Positions 1 to 11,926 of a DNA stretch of 64,000 nucleotides are shown in pieces. Source of the stretch: Acephala macrosclerotiorum (taxonomy: Eukaryota > Ascomycota > Leotiomycetes > Helotiales > Mollisiaceae). The position numbers and the translations under genes were made by a program. The notes beneath the pieces are model-generated. The model was not told the DNA's origin, searched no databases, and saw only the letters and a list, made by a program, of their open reading frames with translations. Where the stretch lies: assembly GCA_014904845.1 (NCBI GenBank), contig MU119244.1, forward strand, positions 124,001 through 188,000, in the 5' to 3' direction. Each line of letters opens with the position of its first letter. The first letter of the stretch is position 1.

Positions 1-2098
1 CAACGCACGACCGAGTTGCAAACATCACACGTACCTACAAGGATCAGGGCTTTGGGTACCTTGATTCTTGCACAGAACTATCCCACAACTACCTCCGAAT
101 CCTAGAACAATACTCTAAGCAAAATGTCGATATGCAGGTCCGGTCACGAAGAAGAGTCCGCCGAAAGAAGAAGGCTGCTAAAGCTGCTGGGGAGGGTCAA
201 GGCGAAGATGACATTAATGACGAGTCAGATGGAGAGGACGAATCTAGAGCAGAGAAAGTTTCTTCCGAACGAAAATTTGACTTCAAGCGATTTGCAGCGA
301 GGTTCGTCACTCAAGGTTGCATCGACACGTTCGTCACGTTCACTGGCTATTACAACGACCTCAAGCCGGCGCAACTCAAGAGGGCCCATCGATTCTTCTA
401 CCGCGTTGCGTTTAAACAAGAAATGAGTGTCATGCTCTTTCGAGTGGATATTGTTGCGCTTTTACACAAGATGATCAAAGGTCCCGAGGGTCTAGATCCT
501 CAGGCCAGCTGCTTCAAGGAGTGGGATGAGCTTGTCAAGCAGATTCTAAAGAAGTGCATTAGGAAAATGCAAGAGCGGCCCGAACTTGTGGTAGAAATGC
601 TCTTCTCAAAGATTAACAGCACGGCACATTACCTTGAATTTGGATATGAGAAGCAGACTGTTTTAGCGAAGCCAAGAGCAGCAGCTGAGCTTGAGGTGAA
701 AGGTGGTAAAGAGTGGGAGGAGCAAGTCGCGATCGTCGTTGGTGCAATGCTTGACCGGAATGAAGGAGAACATCTTCAATGGGTCAAATCGCAGCTATCG
801 TCTGCTGAGAGCGAACGAAGAAGCTGGGAGGGAGCGAATACTGCTCCACTGTCCGTGGTGGAGAAAGAACCTGCTGTGGAGAAAGATCCTTTCGCGGATG
901 AGGAATCCTCCGTAGAAGCGAGTGAGGCACCTGTTCCAACTATTGAACAGCCCACTGCACCAACCATTTGTATGTTTTCGGTACTTTTTATATTCCGATA
1001 CTCTATACTAACTCCACAACAGTGCTCAATCCAGACAATGATACTCGGAGAATCGCCCTATTCAAGAACGGTCATCTACGCCTTCTCATGAAACTGGTCG
1101 GAATGCGGCGTATTGGCGAGGACGACGACCCGGAGGCACCGTGGACTGTCCCATCTTCCCTGTCGGGTGATCGGCTGAAGGAAGCCCGCGTTCTTATCGA
1201 AAAGTCCGAGTTTAGCCCGCCTGTATTCGACGACGGCGAAGAGGCTGGTGACTTTATCCGACGTAAGTCGGCCGGATCTGCCTCTAGGAAAAAGGCTGTC
1301 TTCGATGATGGGGATGATGGAATTGATGACGATGATGAGGAGGAGCTTCTGTTCCCAGCTGGTGGCCCAACGCCTATGAACAAGTCCGAGGCTCTGAAAG
1401 CTTTGAAGGCAAGGAGGCGGCGCGGGAAAGAGGGTTCGGAGGATGAAGGCACAGGCTTGACTGACGAACAGCTTGAGGCACGAAACGAAGCTCGAAGACA
1501 ACGAGAGCTGGAAAAGAACCGAAAGATCAAGAGCGATCTCTACGTTCACGATAGTGATGAGGAACCGGACGAGGAGCGTGATCGAGTATTCTTCGAGGCT
1601 GAAGAGAAGCTTCGAGCAAAGGCAAAAATCGCTATAATGAAGGAGTTGCTCAGCGCCGGAAAGGATAAAGACAAAGACTCTTCTTTCAAAAGTAAGAAAA
1701 AGAAGGCACCAGCGACTTCTGATAGTGATGATGAGGATGACCTGCCCGTCACCAGCAGCAGGAAACGCCAGTCCAGTGCTATTTCGGAGGGAAGCGATGA
1801 GGAAGAACTTGCTACTGGAAGATCTTCATCAGTTGCTAGAGACAATGTTCTTGTCGAATCCGAACATGAGGCAACCGATACACCTCTCTCGAGTCCTCAT
1901 CCGCGAACATCGAAGTCAAAGAGGAGGAAAGTCTCAAGTAACGAAGGTGACGAAGCCCCTGAGGCTTCTGCTCCTGTGGAATCTGTAAAGATTATGGATT
2001 TGGATGACGACGAAGACGAAGATATGGCTCCTGTTGCTCGACCCGCAAGGCAGAGAACTCGTGCAGGATTCATTGTTGACAGTAGTGACGAAGAATAA
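1..2098 (+). CDS. TOF1: Tof1/Timeless-family replication fork protection factor, C-terminal part
   Basis: The reading frame (first complete codon at base 3) is open from the window edge, so the 5' part lies outside. One intron at 970-1022 (GTATGT...ACAG, CTAAC branch site) joins the two frames, and the stop is TAA at 2096-2098. Recognition rests on the [14 protein letters not shown] / [14 protein letters not shown] block near 380-480, typical of Timeless/Tof1 proteins, followed by a long acidic, Ser-rich, low-complexity tail ending in SDEE. Known role of the family: with Csm3/Tipin it stabilises paused replication forks, mediates the S-phase checkpoint and couples the helicase to polymerase; it is nuclear. 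The basic cluster [11 protein letters not shown] just before the conserved block could be a nuclear localisation signal (inference). The acidic tail varies strongly in this family and carries little information. No frame defect is visible in the portion present. Confidence 0.9.
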
Positions 2099-2501
2099 TG
2101 ATTATGTTTTTAGCTGGATACCAGGTCACGCATGGAAGGCGTTGGGATTTTGGTGGTATGGCAGTATTTGAAATACGATGGACTCTGAGCTGAAGCGTTC
2201 TTTCATTGTACGTTATTGACTCGACGAAAAATTAGGATTCCAAAGAAAAGAAAGCTCCAAAATCTCTCAGGACAATCAAGAAGCTGCCCCTCACTCAGCC
2301 TTGCCCCACCCCAGCCTTGTGCCCAGTATTTAGGCGAGCGCTACTCCACCAAGAATTCTAGCCCTCTCCACGACGACAACACCTACCGACTCCCAAACCA
2401 CAAGCGCAACATCCTTTTATCATCATCCAATACTTATAGCAGCAGTCCCCCTTTCATCTTCATCTCTGACTTTCCATCAAAACTCCGGCAAAACTTCAGA
2501 A

Positions 2502-3323
2502 ATGGCGGACGCAAACATTAACCACCAAGATGCGCGAGATTACTGGCAAAGCATCGATGCAGATGCGAATGGAATGCTTGGCGGCTTCCCGTATATTTCG
2601 AAAGTTGATCTTCAGGGGAGCAAGAACTTCTTAGCTAAATTGGGTGTCGGTGGGAAGAGTGCGGGGAAGCTTGAGAGGGTTGCTGATTGTGGTGCTGGGT
2701 ATGTTTTGTTCTTTCATTTGAGAGCTACGGCTTCTGGTACTCAATTTTGTCACGACATCTCTGCACTTGCTGGCATTTCTTCCAAATTTTTACAGAAATC
2801 GAGCTAACTTCGAGGACAGCATCGGAAGAATAACAGAAGGTCTCCTCCTCGGCCTCGCATCAACAGTCGACATCGTCGAACCCATCGCAAAATTTTCCGA
2901 AAAGCTCAAAGGTAAACCCGGGATCGGCGAGATCTACAATATCGGCCTGGAATCTTGGTCCCCCTCCACAAAATACGACCTAATATGGAATCAATGGTGT
3001 CTGGGTCACCTGACAGACGCTCAACTTAATGAGTATTTGAAGAGGTGTGGGAAAGCATTGAAGGAAGGTGGTTTGGTGGTTGTGAAGGAAAATTTGAGTA
3101 CTAGTGGAGAGGATCGGTTTGATGAATTGGATAGTAGTGTTACTAGGTATGTGATTCATGGGGAGTGTATGAAGGGAGATGCTGATGAAATAGCAGGTGC
3201 GACCAGAAGTTAAGGGATATCTTTAAGAAGGCGGGAATGAGGATTAAGAAGACAGAGATTCAGAAGGGGTTGCCGGGAAAGCTGTACCCGGTTAGGATAT
3301 ATGCTTTGGTCCCTGAAGTCTGA
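2502..3323 (+). CDS. TAE1: Alpha-N-terminal protein methyltransferase 1 (NTMT1/Tae1 type)
   Basis: Three exons, 2502-2698, 2820-3146 and 3197-3323, give 216 residues; the introns are 121 nt and 50 nt. The spliced protein contains the SAM-binding loop DCGAGIGRITEG (about residues 62-73), followed by VDIVEP and the WNQWCLGHLTD block, then DSSVTR and a C-terminal QKGLPGKLYPVRIYAL segment, all diagnostic of the Methyltransf_PK family. Length matches family members (about 220-240). These enzymes trimethylate or dimethylate the alpha-amino group of proteins that begin X-Pro-Lys after Met removal, including ribosomal proteins in yeast. The start is the first ATG after the upstream pyrimidine-rich leader, and its MADANINHQDARDYW N-terminus fits the family. 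The first intron splits the GxGxG loop (GG|C codon). The gene is co-oriented with TOF1, about 400 bp downstream. No defect seen. Confidence 0.88.
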
Positions 3324-5347
3324 AGTTTGAAGTTAGGGTCTTCATCATCATGGAAACTTGGTTACATGAACGCCAGGTCATGCTCCGAGATGCGATTGAC
3401 TGTCGGAAAATATCGATGACTTGAAACACCGCCACAGGCATTGCACGAACCCGGGGGATATGGCTCGAATTGATATCTGGGATTTGAAAGATACTCGTAC
3501 GCAAAGAGGAGAGAACGAACAAGCGAAGGAGCAGGGGCGAAGGGGCACTGAATTGGTGAGTACACAGCAAACAGCAATCACATCTGGAGACAAATCAAGC
3601 ATGACCTTTCCACGAACCTTCCTCCTCCCAATGAGTCCTATCACGCGCTTAATCATAATTTTTTCACCCTTTACACACTCTTTTCCAGACCTGGGTCACC
3701 CTAAAAAACGTCCTCAACAATTCAAAGGTCAAGTCACGTGATACGGCCTTTAAATACTTCCCAAAGACATGCTTCTTTGTGATACAACAAACTACGACAC
3801 ATACAACAAGTCATGTCTGGGTTTTGTGAGTCTGTGGCGATGAAAGTTCACAGGGTGGGGTCGACAATGTTTAACTTTCAAAGCTACTACCTACGCCGGG
3901 AGTTTGCAAGAGCTTGTGCAACCTGTTGTTAAAAATGTTGATATTTATCGTCAAGTGTAAGCGGCTACTCATTTGAGGAAAGTGCTTAGACGGTATGCAA
4001 GAAGGTGTATCTCCTGTCTTCGAAATTGTGTTTTCACGCTGGCAGATGAGTCGCAAACGCCAAGTTAGCTTGAGTTCTTTCAGCTGGCCTTATTGTCTGT
4101 CTACAGAAACGAACCTCATTCTAAAGAAACGACTTCATATTGTCATGCAGAGATTATAGACATTGCTGACGAGTGACCATTCGGGATGAGCTCCACGAAC
4201 TTAGAACTTTCAGCACGAGAATATGTCACAGCGGAGACGGACATTCATCCCCAAATTTTGCTTACTTTCCGGAAACCGAATCTTACCTAGGTACTTCGAG
4301 TAAACATAGCTTCAATTTGGGAAAGCACTGACGCTTCCTCTTCAAATTCTAGGCTGCGTACGAAGGAGAAGAAAGGCGTTGGAAGGAAAGACGAATCAGA
4401 GAGAGAGAGAGGGGGGGGGTTATACTCGCACTAGAAGGCGCCACCTAGTGAGGGATGCTCTCGCCCAAAATGGTAGTAACACACTCACCTTCTTCCCTCT
4501 CGATTGATCCCGTCAACTTGATTAGGTGTCTCGTTTTGGTCACGCCTGAACCTCAATCCCGCACCTCGGCTGACTTCCCTCTGCGTAATCGCGACTGCCA
4601 TAGCCAGTATTCACTTATCAACTAGAAGAAACGCATACGCTTCCTTCGTCTGTTCCAACCTGACGTCTACTCGTTTTTTCCCTCATTCAAATTCTCACTC
4701 AGCCTAATTTCTGCCTGAAACTTCGCTCTGCTCGTACTCACCTGAGCAAGCATCTCGTCACGGTTCTTGCATGTTTCCACATCCCACCCACCTCCCCACA
4801 TTCCTTGTCTTCAGATTAATTCCAGCACTTGCTTCGAACCTACACTAGGACTCTGTCATTGACACTTTTCCCGATGTTCAAGGACAGAATTAATGCCACG
4901 AAATGCATCGCAGAAACATGTGACCTCAATATACTACTCCTTCCATTGCTACCAAACAAACTTGCCAAGTTCACCAAGGATGTTGCAGATCTTGAGATAA
5001 AATTCATTGCCTCTCAGCAGCGCACAAGCTCAAATTCCTCTCCTATCAAATTGTCGCGAGGAGCGTGGTTCGAGATGCCAGATCACGTGTCGAGTGCGCT
5101 AGAGCACTCGATGAAACGATCTGCGTCTCATACGAAGCACTGGATATTCCATATATTGAGCATTCTCTCCTTAGATAGAAGAATAGACACAATTGGATAC
5201 ACTATCATTGGATTAGCTCATACGAAGCTAGCCCTGTGATCCGTATCCGCCGTGCTCTATTCACGTGAATCATATTCGAATCCTACCTGTTTTTCCAACA
5301 CAAATCTACCTCCCCTCAAAATCATCTCCTCTCAAACAGCAAAACAA
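3324..5347. other. Intergenic region without a convincing gene
   Basis: About 2 kb between the convergent methyltransferase and VOC genes. A purine run (GA repeats passing into about nine G) lies near 4395-4420. Two ATG-initiated frames were weighed: 3813-3932 (39 codons, with a TTTAAATA box about 60 bp upstream) and 4874-5242 (about 120 residues). Neither shows a recognisable domain or a codon pattern that separates it from noise, so neither is called. Pyrimidine-rich stretches around 4480-4830 resemble fungal leader/promoter DNA. Confidence 0.5.
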
Positions 5348-5863
5348 TCACTTCTTACTCCACAACCCCACAACATTCCCCTCCGTATCCACAAAATAAG
5401 CAGTAACCCCCCTATTCTTCGGCAATTCCTTCTTCTCCCCAGCCTTCTCGATCTCAACCAACTTCTCATCAACACTCTCAACTGTAATCGTAATTTTAAC
5501 TCCAAAAATACTCTTTTCTGGATCTGGTGCGTTTTCCGCAGAAACGAGAACGAAGGAGCCGTTCATGGTGCCTTTTTTGAAGAGGGATATTGCGCCGGGT
5601 GAGGAGGTGGAGTCGGTGGGTGGGCCGAAGTTGGGGTATGTCCACTTTGAGGTTGTTAGTGTTTGAGAACTGATGGGAGGGAAAGAAAGAAGGAGAAAGG
5701 GAGGGAGGTAAGTACGCCGAAAATTGCGGAGTAGAATGCTTTTGCACGGGGGATGTCGATTACTGGTATTTCGGTCCAGGTGATCATATTAAACTTGAGG
5801 ACTTTAGTTGTGTGCAAAAGTTGAGGACAGATAGCTTACCATTTGGGATGGTTGAGGAGCCAT
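5348..5863 (-). CDS. VOC / glyoxalase-fold small protein
   Basis: Minus-strand gene in three exons: 5840-5863 (MAPQPSQM), 5716-5793 and 5348-5644; the introns are 46 nt (5794-5839) and 71 nt (5645-5715). The product is 132 residues. Visible family features are the N-terminal ITWTEIPVIDIPRAKAFY strand-helix, then FGWTYPNFGPP across the second intron junction, the ISLFKKGTMNGSFVLV strand, a VESVDEKL helix and the terminal strand TAYFVDTEGNVVGLW. This is the single-module layout of glyoxalase/bleomycin-resistance/dioxygenase (VOC) proteins. The substrate cannot be told from sequence; many fungal members are uncharacterised, and the usual metal ligands are not all identifiable here. The 24-nt first exon is supported because all three exons join in frame with canonical splice signals. 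Confidence 0.78.
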
Positions 5864-6610
5864 TGTTCTTCTTTTATTGTGTTAGAGCTGCGAGTAGGTA
5901 AGGCAATTGTTCTATCTAGAAATCCAAAGAGAACAATGTGATATGATTGACGAGCTTGTCCGAAAGAATGTAGGCGAAACAAAAGCTATGAAGCAATACT
6001 TATGTGTACACCGAGGTTCATTCAGCTTGTAGTGCTAAGCATTGATTGAAGTCTACAACAAGATCACCGTTCACATCCAAAGACACAATTACGTTAGGGT
6101 TGCAGTATCCACTTCTCCTATTGGTGTTATCGGCTACCCATTAAAGCTAACAGCATTGTCCAATAGAGAAGGCTTCATTATCGCTAAGATACCTCAAAAA
6201 AAGGGGACCTGTAGGTGGCTAGCCTCTAGCCGAAGAGTCATACGCCGAAAACGACCCACAGACAAAACGATCGGAAATGATGAGTAATCATCTTCCTATT
6301 GAAGCATCGGACCGGCACGTCTTAAGTTACACCCTCACCGCCGCAACCCGGCACACTTTATATTCCAGTTCTGGTTCGGAAACCTTACATTCGAGACCCA
6401 GTTCTCCCTTTTCCCCTGAAAACAACAAAGTCAGAAGTACTTCAAAACCTGCTATCGTAGCCCCCCAACCCGAGTTGAACTCCGCAAGAATAAAAGACGA
6501 CAGCGAGCGCGACAAAACAAAAGCAATCAATTGATAAATGAGTTCCGGTTAAGCATCCCACGAGCAAAAGATCTATGTGCCCTCTCTCATTTACCAAAAC
6601 CGTTTTACTG
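5864..6610. other. Intergenic region, nothing identified
   Basis: Lies between the 5' end of the VOC gene and the 3' end of the protease-like gene. An ATG frame at 6277-6534 (about 85 residues, Ser/Thr/Pro-rich) is present but has no recognisable family or supporting signals. The first 150 bp next to 5863 should hold the VOC promoter. Confidence 0.45.
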
Positions 6611-9461
6611 TCAAGTTGACCGAAACCCTGGTTCTTGGTCCATCAGAGAAATATCTTGTAACAACGCCTGCGGCCTCACATCCGGTATATCATGGCTCTC
6701 ACCGATCTCCAACATACTCTCGCCTGCTTCAGGAATAAGACCTAAACCGCCCATTGTACTAGGCAACCAATCCGTCCTGACAGGTCCACCTGTCAAGACA
6801 ACAGGGGAATAATCAATAGTCCGTCTCCTACCAACCAATCTACTCATGAATCGCAGTAAGCTTGATCTTTCACCGTTTTCGGCACCCGGCTCCGTGGCTG
6901 CGCTGGATACTTCGCTGACTTGGCTTTGGTCGCTTTCGTTCGACCAGTTTCTACCACAGTCTGGAGGACGTTGACCCATCGTCATGCTGGACGTTTCGCT
7001 GACTCGAATCCGGTCTCGAATCCGATTGCTCGGATGATAGTCCCCTCCATGTGGTAGGGGACGGATCATCAGTGTGGGCTTCGACCCAAGCACTTCTTCG
7101 ATTTCCTGGAAAGTCTTGTATGCAGGGAGTATATACGCAAGTCCAGCTTCCGGAACCCCAGCAACGATATGCCCGTATAGGTCTCCGGTAGTACCATCAA
7201 TCACCCATGATCCGGAGTCTCCTTGAGCTGTTTACTGTTAGATGGATATGTCGAAAGGCCAGGTTGGGGATTTACCTAGGGGGCCGTCAAGCCTCACAAT
7301 CCATACCTCATGAAATTTGCGCGAGTGAGGCAGCTTCATCATCGTCATACTAGGCGATAGAATACCCTTCGAGAGGCCGCTACAGCCCTTTATTGCCACA
7401 ATAGATGTGTCTTTAGTGGGCTTCGAAGCAAGCCGTTGTGGAAGAGCGAGGCCATTGAGAGAGTTATCTTTCAGAACAGCATTTTTAGCTTCTAGAACAC
7501 TTGTCTCAGACAGCTCAATTAAAGCCCAATCCTGTCCCGCTTCGGTACTGGTAGCAAAAGGCTTGCTAACTTCTGTGGGTTCAGCGGAACTTCGCGGAAT
7601 TGGACTGGATTCAGGGCTCTGTCCACCGTGTGTCGTATCGATTTCTATGATCGAGGAACTAATTCCTCTTTCGCTTTCGGAGCTACCGGAAGTGGTGCTG
7701 CTAATTCTTGATATTGATGGCGCAGTAGATACGCTTGCTAAGAAATTTATCAATCAATAGTAGGGGTTCGCATAACCCTGGTCACCTACCTTGGCTCGTG
7801 ATAGCATCATCAGAAACATCTACTTCACTAACCTCTTCCTCTTCATCCGAGTCGAAGGCAAACTCATGATTATTATCACAACTAGTCGGAGGGCTTTCAA
7901 TGGTGTCCCTCGAAGTCGTCTTGCCGGCTTCGAAGAAAGAATGACGCACAGTGAGACCAAAGCATCTGCTGTTCGAGACCAGAACCCCGCCAAGACTCGC
8001 AGTTTTCCCAGTAGCTGTACTTGAGACAGGCATTCCATAGAGGGCAGTGCAATGAACCATGGCATCGGTGACGGGCAAACCCACATCATTAATCTTTATT
8101 GACGGGATTTCTCTTTGATTAGGTCGTTGGCCTTGCGAGGCAATGAAAGACACTCTGTTGCCTGACTGGGGTGGTAGGTCAAAATATCCCACGTGGCCGT
8201 AACTTGACGTCGAGGTTATGGTGCTACCACCACTGAATTCCGACCGAGACTGTGATGAAGAATATTCAGAAGATGCGACTGAATTGTAGCCTCTCGGGTA
8301 CTGCATGAGCGGAGGCGAGCGGGATGAGAAAGGGCTCATGAATATTGGCGGAGAGTTGGCATGGTTTTCGTTCATCTCTCGCCTTCTTATGGATCCCGAG
8401 ACCTCGGAACCATATATCATTAAAGGATCGACTGACATTGCATTGATATCCACCATTGAAGGCTTGTTATGACCACCGTGGCCGCTCCTGGGTCGTGAGG
8501 AACTACCTGTCCGAGAACTAGCTAATTCCTGTGCTTTAACAACTTTGTTCAGACGACGAATAACCACCACGGCGGCGATGAGAATAGCCACCAGGAAAAA
8601 TACTGCTCCTCCAATGATCCCTCCAAGCGCCGCAGGGCTGAGTCCTTGAGAAGATGAAGCTGTGACGCTGGTAGATGGAGCTGTTGTGGTGTCTCTTCTT
8701 GGGGTCCAAATTGTTGATGGTGTCGAGGATGAAAAATAACGTCCCGACAAGAGCCTAAGGTAGTTCCTGCCTAAAGCCATAGGGACGACAGAACTCTCCG
8801 CAAGCGCTATTTTTGGATGCCCCTTTAGTATTTCACTTTCTTTAATAAATTTGATGGCTCGTCGACGAGGCTTCGGTCTCTGACAGGTAACGATAAGCGT
8901 AGGTCGGGCCGTATTTAGATCTCGACCGATCATATACATCCCATATGTGAGTATGTTCCCAGCTACAGGTTCTCCTTCTTCGATCTCCTCAACACGAGTA
9001 TCGAGAAGCTCTCCGATAAGCTGTGATATTTGAGCAAATAGCGCTTGCGCAGGACCAATAGCTTCCCAGCATTCATTGTCTCCTATTCTGCTGCACTTCG
9101 TGCCAGTTGAAAGATGTGGATCAGGCCAGAGTGATCTTTTCAATGTCAGTCGTTTGATTCTCGACCATGGCCGTCCTAAAAGCTGCGTCTGGGGTGACTT
9201 GGAAGATTGAGGTTGATCAGGCTCGTTGGTATTTCTGGTCGTTCGACTGTCTTCGAGTACGGAAGGGACGGCGTCAGAGCAATTCGGAAATTTCTCCTGT
9301 AAGTCGGGTATTTGATGCTCAATATTTGGCTGTTCCTCAGGCTCTGTCTGGTCGTCTTCGATTCGCGCCGCTGCCTTGATGCTCAACTGAGGGACCTTCG
9401 GCCATTCAGTGATGTGTTGTGCCTCTACTACAGAGACAGAACGCGCTCTTAGCATTTCCAT
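6611..9461 (-). CDS. Trypsin-like serine protease-domain protein with an internal transmembrane cassette
   Basis: Three exons: 7790-9461, 7276-7737 and 6611-7227, with introns of 52 nt and 48 nt; 916 residues. The C-terminal half carries a trypsin-like fold. Candidate catalytic His is about residue 507 (in GLTVRHSF), Asp about 627 (in GQDWALIEL) and Ser about 716 (in AQGDSGSWVIDG); the Ser motif is assembled exactly across the second intron. An N-terminal region containing RPTLIVTCQRPKPRRR (about 186-201) resembles the region that precedes such protease domains in other fungal hypothetical proteins (from memory). Between them lies a Ser/Thr-rich stretch, one strong membrane helix at about 275-301 (GGIIGGAVFFLVAILIAAVV) and a basic, Ser-rich tail, a layout otherwise seen in fungal single-pass surface proteins. 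There is no N-terminal signal peptide. The start is the first ATG after an in-frame stop. The role is unknown. The gene diverges from the gene at 9840. Confidence 0.72.
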
Positions 9462-9839
9462 GATCTAATGGTAGACCTCTGCCTGTTGCTACATGCTCTC
9501 TTGCCTAGTCTTTGCTGTAGAACTAGCGTTTCGTCGCCGTGCCTGGTGATGAACAAGAATTGACGACGGGTGCAATCAATTGCTTGAAAATATGGTTGCC
9601 TAATTTGATCGATTCCATTGGACAGAGATAAACAGGGATTAAACAGGATTCGTGGGGTGTGGTGTCGTGAGGCTGAGGGGGCATGCATGAGATTCCTCCG
9701 AGCCTCGTTCGGACTGAAGGTAGCGAAACAATGAAACTTTTCAAGAACTTTCAGCTGCACCCGGGGCTTCTAACGAGTCTGGATAGTGTGACGTCTTCGC
9801 TGTCAGTACTGGCTTGAGACTTAGCAGTTTTTGAAGCAT
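9462..9839. promoter_or_regulatory. Shared divergent promoter region
   Basis: A 378-bp gap separates the minus-strand protease-like gene (start 9461) from the plus-strand gene at 9840, so it must contain both promoters. No specific factor site is claimed. The plus-strand frame is closed by TAG at 9822-9824, which fixes the downstream ATG. Confidence 0.5.
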
Positions 9840-10905
9840 ATGTATCAACCCGTACGTCCTAGTCTTCCTGTCACGAGCAGGCGAGAGGTCATCGATCATT
9901 TTTGGGGCGCGGGCAGCCTTGCAAATGCTCACAGCAATGTATTTCAAGATGACGCATACTTCGATTACTTCGAAGCGCAGTGTCGCCTTGCCCAGCAAAA
10001 TGACCACCCAGAAGGCCGAGTTTGCACGCAGCGAAACATTTGCGACATTGTGCGCCGACTGAAAGCCGGGGAAGACTGCGAAACGATCAAAGCTAACCTG
10101 CGCTTGAAGATTGATTCGATGGACGGAAACAACGAAGAACTCCTAAGCAATGCTATCGATTTGACAGTCAGACTCTGGCTTATGGTGCACGTCGGAAATT
10201 TGCAGCGAGGAGTAACAGGACAGACAGCACTTTCATGGCGGGAAGGCAATCTGAAAGATTGCGTCGCAGCGCATTTCCAACATCAGCGTGTCTTGACAGA
10301 CTTGGTGAAGTTTGAGAAGGTCTTCAATGCTCGAAATATCGAAAGAATCGCGGGTGTGACCATTCGCTGGACACCGAACCTTGTCGATCATTTGAAGTTC
10401 ATCGAGGATGGGAAAAAGCCGCTGCTGAACATCTTCCACCACGCCGCATTCTTGAACTACCATCGTGAAGGGTAAGTTGAATCTCGACGTTTTGGGCACG
10501 GATTGCTGACTTCTCAGTGACTTCTTTCCTTCGGGATTCATCGACGAGACCATTCGGACGCTTAAGCTGCTCCTTCCAGCTCACGACCGAGACTCAAGAA
10601 AATGGTTCCGGAAGCAACACGCGAAACTCAGACTCGACTCCACCGCCGTGAATTGCGGCCAGCTGAAGCTCGAGGAGCGACAAATTGACCATTTCAACTT
10701 CTGGCATGATAGGCTGGTGGTGCTCAAGCAATTCTTCGATGATTCCAGTCCGAGGACAATCAAGCAATGGTGGTTCGATGATAGGAAACGTGTGCAATGG
10801 TTTTGGGTCGCGATTCTCTTGGTGGTTTTGACGATCCTTTTCGGCTTCATTCAGTGCGTGGAAGGTGGTTGGCAGATATGGAAGGCGTATCATCCGAGTT
10901 CATGA
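9840..10905 (+). CDS. Conserved fungal hypothetical protein with C-terminal membrane anchor
   Basis: Two exons, 9840-10471 and 10518-10905, with a 46-nt intron, encode 339 residues. The start is the first ATG (MYQPVRPSLP) after an in-frame stop; the TTG at 9831 is not used. The body is mostly helical and soluble-looking, with no named domain that I recognise. The C-terminus has an aromatic-rich stretch (IKQWWFDDRKRVQWFW) leading into one membrane helix (VAILLVVLTILFGFIQ), then a short tail ending AYHPSS. I recall similar C-terminal patterns in many Pezizomycotina proteins of unknown function, some found near HET or NLR genes. It is probably a tail-anchored or single-pass membrane protein (inference). 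It diverges from the protease-like gene, so co-regulation is possible. Confidence 0.7.
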
Positions 10906-11926
10906 TGAGATGAGATTATCGTATTTGGCCTCGAGATGTGTGTTTTGAATCTGGGGAAGGAATCTTGGAAGTGAAATGAAGATTTGAGCGAAGTACAGAG
11001 AAACCCGGCGTCTCCTTACGAGCCTGTGATCTCTATGCTTTTTAGGGCTTTTCAAAGCTTCTCGCTAACAAATGAACGTTGAAACCGAATATCGACTTTT
11101 AAATCAAAATATAAATATATTTAATTAATTTATGAAAATATATTTTAGCTTTTGCTAAATAATAAACTACGGTCTTAAAAGATTTTAATTTGTAATTATT
11201 TTATACTTTTTAAGTAACGGCGTAAACTTTAAAGCTCTTCGCGAAAAAGTCGCCTAAAAATAGCCTAAAAAGCACAGACTTATGATCCCAGGCTCGTTAG
11301 TGCTTGGCGTGTGCTTGACTAGCTAATACACTACCGCACCAACCAAAATGGGTCGCTTAGAAAGTGTCTTTAAAAATATCCCTGTCACCGTCGTACTGAC
11401 ACCCACAAAGTAGTCGTGCAAAATCGCGTGTCGCCTAGCAGCTCGAACTTCGTCGCCTTCTTTCACTGAACGTGCATATATGCAAACACAATTCTTAGCC
11501 TTACATCAAGCTCTCGCAATCACAGGATGTTTCATGACTTCCTCGATGAGCACATTCAACAACAGCACAAATCAGTACAAAGAAAGTATCTCGGTGTGAG
11601 TTCATCCGACATTTGCATTCCGGGCCATTGATATGCAGCATAGACGGGAGCTGCGTCATGAAGACATTCCCTGTCAACATACCCCGCAACTCTATGAGAA
11701 CCTCCTCACCAACTCCACAATAGCTTCTAATGGCGATGCTCTGAGTGGGGCAAACCTTATGGAAGAATGGATGAATCCCCATGTCAAAGAGCCGACGGAG
11801 AATTTTATCGCCGTTTGGCAGGAGCTAGTTGAGGCTCATCAGCGGTGAGGGTATCTATATTGGCAGCTTGTCCTCGTTCAGTTTGTTTTTGGTTTGATTG
11901 GATTTCTGTTCCTTAATTTTGTGATC
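10906..11926. other. Intergenic region holding a small AT-rich repeat
   Basis: Contains the MITE-like element at 11036-11274. The remaining DNA up to the GH35 start shows no gene I can support. A short plus-strand frame at about 11633-11848 has no recognisable product. Confidence 0.5.
11036..11274. repeat. MITE-like AT-rich element with short inverted ends
   Basis: The left end TGCTTTTTAGG (11036) recurs inverted at the right end (CCTAAAAAGCA, finishing at 11274), and the similarity continues inward less perfectly (left CTTTTCAAAGCTTCTCGC versus right GCGAAGAGCTTTAAAG). The interior is strongly A+T rich compared with both flanks, as expected for a small non-coding repeat that has undergone RIP. 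No clean target duplication was found. The class is uncertain. Confidence 0.45.

Noticed and set aside
1072..1549. Two long minus-strand frames opposite TOF1
   Set aside because: They are reverse shadows of the acidic, Asp/Glu-rich tail (Ser/Phe-rich in reverse).
9831..9839. Upstream TTG as start of the membrane-anchored protein
   Set aside because: The gene is nuclear; the first ATG is at 9840 and an in-frame stop lies just upstream.
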